Positions 6,139 to 10,959 of a stretch of DNA of 10,959 nucleotides are shown here, one piece after another. Location: contig CACYBT010000024.1 in NCBI GenBank assembly GCA_902772715.1, forward strand, positions 1 through 10,959, in the 5' to 3' direction. The notes beneath the pieces were generated by a model. It saw nothing but the letters and a program-made list of their open reading frames with translations. It did no database searches and was not told where the DNA came from. This DNA comes from an uncultured Succinivibrio sp. GTDB lineage: Bacteria > Pseudomonadota > Gammaproteobacteria > Enterobacterales > Succinivibrionaceae. The translations under genes were made by a program, and so were the position numbers. Within the stretch, counting starts at the first letter, position 1, and each line of letters starts with the position of its first letter.

Positions 6139-7251
6139 ATGGATAAGTTAAAAAAATCTTCTTATACAGTGGCTTTAGTTGTACCGGTCTATAATGAAGA
6201 AGAGAGTATTGATAACTTTGTGGCAACGGTCAGAGAGAAACTTGCAGCCGAGCTTTCGCATATTGAGATAGTCTTTGTTGATGATGGATCAAAGGATAGC
6301 ACTGTTGACAGGATTATGGCTCTAAGTGCGACAGACAAAAGCATTTCCCTGATTAAACTCTCCCGAAATTTTGGCAAGGAGGCAGCCATGTCAGCCGCCA
6401 TAGATTTGGTGGATGCGGATGCTATTGTGCCTATTGATGTTGATTTACAGGACCCTCCTGAACTGATTTTGGATTTCATTAGGATCTGGAGAGATGAAGG
6501 TATTGATAATGTCTATGGCGTGCGCACCGATCGCTCCTCTGACAGTGAGGCCAAACGTTTGTCCTCAGCATGGTTTTACTATGTGTTTAATAAACTGGTC
6601 CCAAGTCGTGAACACATTCCTGCTAATGTAGGTGATTTTCGTCTTATTGATAAAAAAATTATCGAGGTACTTCGTAATTTAAAGGAACGTAACCGTTTCA
6701 TGAAAGCACTCTATGCCTGGCCTGGTTTTTCCTCGAAGGGAGTTGGCTATATAAGACCTAAACGTGCTCAGGGTTTTAGTAAATGGAATTTCTGGAAATT
6801 GTGGAATTTTGCTCTGGATGGCATTTTTGCCTTTACCTCCCTGCCACTGCGTGTCTGGTCCTATATAGGTGGTGTTATAGGACTTTTGTCTTTGATATAT
6901 TTGGTGTGGAACTTCGTCAAGACGCTCTTTTTTGGTAATGAGACTCCAGGTTACACCACTCTTATCTGTGTGATCCTGTTTTTAGGTGCAGTGCAGCTGA
7001 TTTCCATTGGTATTTTAGGCGAGTATATCGGACGACTTTCACAGGAAATCAAAGGGCGCCCTGTATATATTGTGGAAAAAATTGAGGGCGTTTTGCATAA
7101 GAAGGTGAAAAAAGGTTTTAGCCTGTCAAATAATGGTATTACTTTAAATGAAGAGACTGTGTTGTCTAAAGTTAACTCGTCTTCCCCAAAGAGTAATGCT
7201 GATAAATCCGAAACGGAGCATAGGGAAGATAATCAACAGATAAGGGTATAG
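6139..7251 (+). CDS. GT2 polyprenyl-phosphate glycosyltransferase (GtrB/ArnC-like membrane protein)
   Basis: This 370-residue enzyme has a cytoplasmic GT-A domain and two C-terminal membrane helices, the layout of GtrB, ArnC and dolichol-phosphate-mannose-synthase-like proteins that move a sugar from a nucleotide donor to undecaprenyl phosphate. VVPVYNEEES at 14-23 is the donor-binding start, VDDGS at 47-51 holds acidic residues, and IDVDLQDPPE at 99-108 contains the metal-binding DxD-type motif. RNRFMKAL at 184-191 is a family segment. Helices span about 240-262 and 273-297, with GEYIGRLSQEIKGRP at 294-308 just after. The tail (about 320-370) is polar and charged, longer than I expect for the family. 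It starts three bases after folE stops and has little ribosome binding site. No GtrA-like flippase or second transferase lies nearby, so the sugar and final product are unknown. Confidence 0.88.
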   Translation: MDKLKKSSYTVALVVPVYNEEESIDNFVATVREKLAAELSHIEIVFVDDGSKDSTVDRIMALSATDKSISLIKLSRNFGKEAAMSAAIDLVDADAIVPIDVDLQDPPELILDFIRIWRDEGIDNVYGVRTDRSSDSEAKRLSSAWFYYVFNKLVPSREHIPANVGDFRLIDKKIIEVLRNLKERNRFMKALYAWPGFSSKGVGYIRPKRAQGFSKWNFWKLWNFALDGIFAFTSLPLRVWSYIGGVIGLLSLIYLVWNFVKTLFFGNETPGYTTLICVILFLGAVQLISIGILGEYIGRLSQEIKGRPVYIVEKIEGVLHKKVKKGFSLSNNGITLNEETVLSKVNSSSPKSNADKSETEHREDNQQIRV

Positions 7252-7258
7252 CATCTGT

Positions 7259-8044
7259 ATGCGCATAGCATTAGGTATTGAATATGAGGGACTTAATTTT
7301 GTTGGTTTTCAGCGTCAGCCTCAGTTGCGCACTGTGCAGGGGGAACTTGAAAAAGCCCTGTCGATAATTGCCGATGAGGATATCTCATTGCAATGTGCAG
7401 GGAGAACGGATACCGGAGTTAATGCCACAGGACAGGTTGTTCATTTCGATGTCATAAAGGAACGTACAGATAGGGGCTGGATTTTGGGGACAAATAATTT
7501 TTTGCCTCAGGATGTTGCTGTGGTGTGGGCCAAACACGTACCTGATTCTTTTCATGCTCGTTTTTCTGCCACTGCCCGCCGTTATCGCTATATTTTAAGA
7601 AACACTATCAGTCGTGGTGGTATTATGCCTTATGGTGTTTCAATCTATCCTGGTGATTTTGATGTACCACTGATGCAAAAAGCGGCTGACTTCATATTGG
7701 GAGAACGCGATTTTTCTTCATTCAGAGCAGCAGAGGACGCTTCTAGAACATCGATGCGCTGTGTACATTTCCTTAAAATCAGGAAATTTGGAGAATATCT
7801 TGTATTTGATATCGCTGCCAATGCTTTTTTGATGCATATGGTCAGAAATATTGTGGGATCACTGTTGCTGCTGGGCAGACATGAACGCGATTATGAGTGG
7901 TTTATAAACATGTTTTTGGCAAAAGATCGTACTAAAGCCGGACCTACAGCCAAACCGCACGGCTTGTATCTTGTGGATGTCACCTATCCTGATGTTTTTT
8001 GTCTGCCTCGACGTGAATTTGTTGGCCCTCTTTTTATGCCGTAG
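7259..8044 (+). CDS. truA: tRNA pseudouridine(38-40) synthase
   Basis: TruA isomerises uridines 38-40 in the anticodon stem-loop of many tRNAs to pseudouridine. The catalytic aspartate is D51 in AGRTDTGVNA (47-56), the family signature. FHARFSATARRYRYIL and FLMHMVRNIVGSLL are further conserved TruA segments. The 261-residue length fits bacterial TruA. It lies seven bases after the glycosyltransferase gene. AAGGGT near 7242-7247 is the nearest ribosome binding site, somewhat far from the ATG. In E. coli, truA lies upstream of accD with dedA between; here it comes five genes after accD, so the cluster is rearranged. Its stop codon (8042-8044) abuts the candidate pgsA promoter. Confidence 0.97.
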   Translation: MRIALGIEYEGLNFVGFQRQPQLRTVQGELEKALSIIADEDISLQCAGRTDTGVNATGQVVHFDVIKERTDRGWILGTNNFLPQDVAVVWAKHVPDSFHARFSATARRYRYILRNTISRGGIMPYGVSIYPGDFDVPLMQKAADFILGERDFSSFRAAEDASRTSMRCVHFLKIRKFGEYLVFDIAANAFLMHMVRNIVGSLLLLGRHERDYEWFINMFLAKDRTKAGPTAKPHGLYLVDVTYPDVFCLPRREFVGPLFMP

Positions 8045-8054
8045 TGATAGAATA
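8044..8054 (+). promoter_or_regulatory. candidate internal promoter for pgsA, extended -10
   Basis: TGATAGAAT at 8045-8053 is an extended -10 element identical to the one before accD; the shared block is gtgatagaata. No good -35 lies at 17 bases; TTGGCC at 8022-8027 would leave a 20-base spacer. Extended -10 promoters can act with a weak -35. RNA would start near 8060, which fits a pgsA start at 8083 better than one at 8065. It could give pgsA expression beyond read-through from the operon. Confidence 0.35.
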
Positions 8055-8082
8055 AGACTGTGTAATGTCAAGAGAATTGCCT

Positions 8083-8670
8083 ATGTTTAATCTTCCAAAT
8101 ATTTTGACCATGTTAAGACTTTGTCTTATTCCGGTTTTTGTCCTGCTCTTCTATCTGCCATCTGAGAGTTCTAATTTTTATGCTGCCTGCGTGTTTGTCA
8201 TCGCCGCATTTACTGACTGGCTTGATGGGTTTTTGGCACGTCGCTTGAAGTTAAGTACCAAGTTTGGAGCTTTTTTAGATCCTGTTGCCGATAAGATTAT
8301 TGTATGTACCGCTCTGGTATTGATTGTGGAGCATTATTCACTATATCGTGATGTCTTATATTCGCATTTGGGAAAGTTCATTACCATTCCGGCTATGATT
8401 ATTGTAGCTCGTGAGATTACGGTGTCGGCGCTGCGTGAATGGATGGCAGAAATCGGAAAACGAGCCAATGTTGCCGTCTCTTGGATTGGTAAATGGAAAA
8501 CCGCAATTCAGCTTCTTGCCATTTCCGGACTTATTTGGCGTGCCAATGAAATTATGATTTATGCTGGGGTGGTGGCTCTTATTATTGCAACAGTGCTTAC
8601 CATCTGGTCGATGTTGCTATATCTTAAGGCCGCCTTTGTGTTTATGGTTGAAGATAACAGCAGTCATTGA
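8083..8670 (+). CDS. pgsA: CDP-diacylglycerol-glycerol-3-phosphate 3-phosphatidyltransferase
   Basis: PgsA is an inner-membrane enzyme that joins CDP-diacylglycerol and glycerol 3-phosphate to phosphatidylglycerol phosphate, the committed step to phosphatidylglycerol and cardiolipin. The CDP-alcohol phosphatidyltransferase motif is complete: D45, D48-G49, A52-R53, G62, D66 and D70 (TDWLDGFLARR followed by FGAFLDPVADK). AREITVSALREWMAE and KRANVAVSWIGK match E. coli PgsA. Several hydrophobic helices fill the rest. The ATG at 8083 is chosen because MFNLPN aligns with the E. coli start MQFNIP and AAGAG (8070-8074) lies eight bases upstream. An in-frame ATG at 8065 would add six residues and has a poorer site. 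It ends the long co-directional run, and a terminator follows. Confidence 0.96.
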   Translation: MFNLPNILTMLRLCLIPVFVLLFYLPSESSNFYAACVFVIAAFTDWLDGFLARRLKLSTKFGAFLDPVADKIIVCTALVLIVEHYSLYRDVLYSHLGKFITIPAMIIVAREITVSALREWMAEIGKRANVAVSWIGKWKTAIQLLAISGLIWRANEIMIYAGVVALIIATVLTIWSMLLYLKAAFVFMVEDNSSH

Positions 8671-8710
8671 AGAAAAGTTTTGCAGTGTATAGTAATAACT
8701 CTTAGTATAC

Positions 8711-8732
8711 AAAGGCCCTTGAGGCTTTTTTT
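8711..8732 (+). terminator. terminator-like hairpin after pgsA
   Basis: GCC at 8715-8717 pairs with GGC at 8723-8725 around the loop CTTGA. AAA at 8711-8713 can extend the stem by pairing into the T run with one bulged G. Seven T (8726-8732) follow. The stem is short, but the loop, T run and position 41 bases after the pgsA stop fit a rho-independent terminator for the accD-pgsA run. Confidence 0.6.
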
Positions 8733-8755
8733 AACCAATTGTTGCGAGTTTTCTA

Positions 8756-9625
8756 ATGCATGATATTTGGAATCCGTGGCATGGCTGTCTCAAATGTTCA
8801 GAGGGCTGCAAAAACTGCTATATGTTTTATGAGGATCGTATTCATGGAATGGATGGCAGCAAGTTTTATATTACCAAAAATAGATTTTATTATCCTTTGT
8901 CTAAAGATCGCAAAGGATCCTTTAAAATAAAGTCTGGAGAGATGTTGAGAGTCTGCATGACTTCGGATTTTTTTTTAGAAGCCGCAGATCCTTATCGAGC
9001 AGAATGTTTTAAGATTATGCGCAATCGTCCTGATGTGATCTTTTTTTTACTGACTAAAAGACCACAGCGTGTTCAAGATTGCCTACCAGCAAATTTCCGT
9101 GATGATTTTCCGAATGTATTTTTTAACGTTAGCTGTGAAAATCAAAAAAGAGCTGACGAGCGTATTCCTTATCTGTTGTCCTTGCCGTTTGTTCATAAAG
9201 GCATCATGTGCGCACCTCTAATAGGAGAAATAAGTATTGAAAAGTATTTACATACAGGACAGATAGAACAGGTTTTGTGTGACGGAGAAAGTTACGAGAA
9301 TCCTCGAGAGTGTCATTATGAATGGGTTTTAAAACTTCATGAGGAATGCGTTCGTTATAACGTTACCTTCTGTTTTATTAGTACCGGCAGTCGTTTTGTC
9401 AAGGATGGAAGGGTATATTGTATTGAAGGTAATGCACTTAAAAGTGAGCAGGCGCTACGTGCAAATCTGAATTTTCAAGGAAAAAAAATTAAGTTTTTGT
9501 TAACCGACAGTTTAGGTTTACCCATCCCGGATGAACATCTCTACAAACCACACTTTAAGAAACGTTGTTACAAATGTTCAAGTAGAATGATTTGCAACGG
9601 TTGCAGTGACTGTGGCCGCTGTTAA
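8756..9625 (+). CDS. Gp37/Gp68 (DUF5131)-family radical-SAM-like protein with C-terminal cysteine cluster
   Basis: The 289-residue protein opens with WNPWHGC and CSEGCKNCY. C14-x3-C18-x2-C21 has the spacing of the radical SAM [4Fe-4S] motif, with C11 just before it. MTSDFFLEAAD at 68-78, LLTKRP at 98-103, FFNVSCENQKRADERIPYLL at 122-141, APLIGE at 153-158 and DGESYENPRECHYEWV at 176-191 follow the segment order of the phage Gp37/Gp68 (DUF5131) family. The end adds a dense cluster, C271-x2-C274-x5-C280-x2-C283-x2-C286-x2-C289, which could hold a second Fe-S cluster or zinc. No substrate is known to me for the family. It has only a weak ribosome binding site (GAG 8746-8748) and sits alone between a terminator and the MFS gene. 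Members occur in phages and accessory islands, so it may be acquired, although no phage genes flank it. Confidence 0.8.
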   Translation: MHDIWNPWHGCLKCSEGCKNCYMFYEDRIHGMDGSKFYITKNRFYYPLSKDRKGSFKIKSGEMLRVCMTSDFFLEAADPYRAECFKIMRNRPDVIFFLLTKRPQRVQDCLPANFRDDFPNVFFNVSCENQKRADERIPYLLSLPFVHKGIMCAPLIGEISIEKYLHTGQIEQVLCDGESYENPRECHYEWVLKLHEECVRYNVTFCFISTGSRFVKDGRVYCIEGNALKSEQALRANLNFQGKKIKFLLTDSLGLPIPDEHLYKPHFKKRCYKCSSRMICNGCSDCGRC

Positions 9626-9645
9626 CCGTTTCATCTGAAGTTTTT
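9596..9645 (+). terminator. weak hairpin across the stop of the radical-SAM-like gene
   Basis: AACGGTT at 9596-9602 pairs exactly with AACCGTT at 9624-9630. Inside, CAG at 9604-9606 can pair with CTG at 9619-9621. Five T follow only at 9641-9645, ten bases after the stem, so classical termination is doubtful. The 3' arm overlaps the TAA stop codon. It may be an mRNA 3'-end structure instead. Confidence 0.25.
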
Positions 9646-9765
9646 GTTATTGGTAATACATGCTCATCTTTTCTTAAAACAGATTACTTCACATGCCATT
9701 TGGTTAAAACTTAGGTATTAACACTTGTATGCTTGTAAATTACACTAATAGAGAAAATTTATAAT
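9626..9765 (+). other. intergenic region before the MFS gene
   Basis: These 140 AT-rich bases hold no gene I can support on either strand. TTGTAT at 9725-9730 with TAATAG at 9746-9751 are promoter-like hexamers, but the spacing is only 15 bases, so no promoter is called. GAGAAA at 9751-9756 is the only candidate ribosome binding site for the MFS gene and is weak and rather far from the ATG. Confidence 0.4.
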
Positions 9766-10959
9766 ATGCAGTCTCCATCTTTTCAAAAAGAAAATATATT
9801 TTTTATGCTGGGGCATTTTTCTACAGATCTTGCTCATGGATCTTTACCGGTGATCCTCGCATACATGTATCAGGCAGGTCATATAACATCCTATTCACAG
9901 ATCGCTCTGTTACTGATGGCCAATACTTTTATCAATGCTTTAGTTCAGCCATTGGCCGGTTCACTTTCTGATGCAAAACCGCGTCCTTATCTTATGAGTA
10001 TTGGTATTCTGTTGTCATTTCTTGGAGTCATGTTCATTGGTGTGGTACATAATGAATTACTTTTATATTGTCTCGTCTGTGTAAACGGACTTGGTAGCGC
10101 GATTTTTCATCCAGCGGGTGGAAAAATGGCTAATATTTTCGGTAAAGCCAAACTAGGAAAGAATATGTCTATATTCTCTGTGGGTGGAAACGCAGGCATG
10201 GCTATTGGTCCATTTTATTTTACAGGACTGTATTTAATTTTTTCGCTTAATGCCACGCTTCTGATGTGTATTCCTGGCATTATTATGATTATAATTTTTT
10301 TGTATAAAAATCGTTATTACTATGTGATGGCCAAAAGAGAGCAGGATCTAGTGAAGAATGCTCAGAAGAATAATGTGGAACAAGAAGATAGGCGAGGTTT
10401 TTTGTTGCTATTATTGTTGCTTTTTTTAAGATCTTCAGGATGGTTCTCGCTCACAGCTTTTTTGTCTCTGTATTATATGCATAGTTTTGGAGTTCAGGAT
10501 GAGATTGCCAGCATTATTAATGGTGTAGTCTTTATTTTTGGTACACTTGCCACCTTTTTAGGAGGAACTATTTCTGATCTTTTTGGGTTCAGAAAACTTA
10601 TTGTAGTATCTTCTATTGCAAGTTTGCCATTTATTTTTATTTTTGTCTTAAGTCATAATCCTATTCTTTCTACGATGGGCTTAATTCCTTTTGCCTTCTT
10701 GTTTTTTACTGCCATGTCACCTTGTGTGGTACTTGGACAGAAATTTCTTTGTCATCATGTGGGTATGTCTACCGGTTTTACTATTGGATTGTCCATGAGC
10801 TTTGGCGGAATGATTGCTCCTCTTTTAGGTAAGGTGGGGGACAGTTATGGTATTGAAAATATTATGTATATTGTATGTGCACTTATTTGCTTTGCTTCTT
10901 TAAGTACGTTGCTGTTGCCTAAAACCAAGGAGTCACAGAGTAATTGTGAAGATAAATAG
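9766..10959 (+). CDS. MFS efflux transporter, fosmidomycin resistance (Fsr)-like
   Basis: This 397-residue integral membrane protein has the hydrophobic pattern of a 12-helix major facilitator transporter, with a charged central loop at about residues 181-211. GHFSTDLAHGSLP at 16-28, VQPLAGSLSD at 60-69, FHPAGGKMA at 114-122 and FSVGGNAGMAIGP at 137-149 match the Fsr-type family by memory. GGTISDLFGFRK at 266-277 is the repeat of the MFS loop motif in the second half. Length is close to E. coli Fsr (about 406). Fsr exports fosmidomycin when overexpressed; the natural substrate here is unknown, and other drug or metabolite exporters of the family remain possible. The ATG is the first in a region without a clear ribosome binding site. 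The TAG stop is the final three bases of the window, so the gene is complete. Confidence 0.88.
   Translation: MQSPSFQKENIFFMLGHFSTDLAHGSLPVILAYMYQAGHITSYSQIALLLMANTFINALVQPLAGSLSDAKPRPYLMSIGILLSFLGVMFIGVVHNELLLYCLVCVNGLGSAIFHPAGGKMANIFGKAKLGKNMSIFSVGGNAGMAIGPFYFTGLYLIFSLNATLLMCIPGIIMIIIFLYKNRYYYVMAKREQDLVKNAQKNNVEQEDRRGFLLLLLLLFLRSSGWFSLTAFLSLYYMHSFGVQDEIASIINGVVFIFGTLATFLGGTISDLFGFRKLIVVSSIASLPFIFIFVLSHNPILSTMGLIPFAFLFFTAMSPCVVLGQKFLCHHVGMSTGFTIGLSMSFGGMIAPLLGKVGDSYGIENIMYIVCALICFASLSTLLLPKTKESQSNCEDK

Noticed and set aside
8671..8755. Possible tRNA genes after pgsA, as found in E. coli
   Set aside because: The 85-base gap shows only the hairpin and T run; no cloverleaf, T-arm or CCA-end pattern is present.
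1..10959. CRISPR array, insertion sequence or phage integration site
   Set aside because: No regularly spaced repeats, transposase or integrase gene, or paired end repeats were seen; the phage-named radical-SAM-like gene has no phage neighbours.

Overview
The window reads as chromosomal DNA of a low-GC gammaproteobacterium. The core proteins (AccD, FolC, YbgI, FolE, TruA, PgsA) follow their Escherichia coli counterparts closely by recalled comparison, and accD-folC-dedD is a classic gammaproteobacterial gene string. The AT-rich composition and a class III ribonucleotide-reductase-type glycyl radical domain suggest a facultative or strict anaerobe. A Succinivibrionaceae-like host is a guess that I cannot verify here. 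All genes lie on the + strand.

Layout. Positions 1-113 probably hold the tail of an upstream gene. It is followed by a putative surface-polysaccharide glycosyltransferase (148-1128). Positions 1129-1557 contain a 55-codon gene (1217-1384) encoding little more than the C-terminal glycyl radical segment of anaerobic ribonucleotide reductase NrdD, with its own candidate promoter and a good terminator. An extended -10 promoter at about 1469-1497 then opens a tightly packed run of eight genes: accD, folC, dedD, ybgI, folE, a GT2 polyprenyl-phosphate glycosyltransferase, truA and pgsA (1558-8670). Gaps are 14 nt or less, or genes overlap, except for the 38 nt before pgsA, where a second extended -10 element lies. 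A terminator-like hairpin with seven T follows pgsA (8711-8732). After it come a Gp37/Gp68 (DUF5131)-type radical-SAM-like protein (8756-9625) and a fosmidomycin-resistance-type MFS transporter (9766-10959), whose stop codon is the last three bases of the window.

How the genes relate. The long run mixes fatty acid synthesis (AccD), folate synthesis (FolE makes the first pterin precursor, FolC adds glutamates), phospholipid synthesis (PgsA), lipid-linked sugar transfer (GT2), division-site peptidoglycan binding (DedD) and tRNA modification (TruA). It looks like a housekeeping envelope/folate/translation operon, not a dedicated pathway. Compared with the E. coli order truA-dedA-accD-folC-dedD-cvpA-purF, truA has moved downstream and dedA and cvpA-purF are absent. 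I see no CRISPR array, insertion sequence, tRNA or rRNA gene, and no convincing new multi-gene system. The items most worth a second look are the free-standing NrdD-like glycyl radical gene and the cysteine-rich radical-SAM-like gene.
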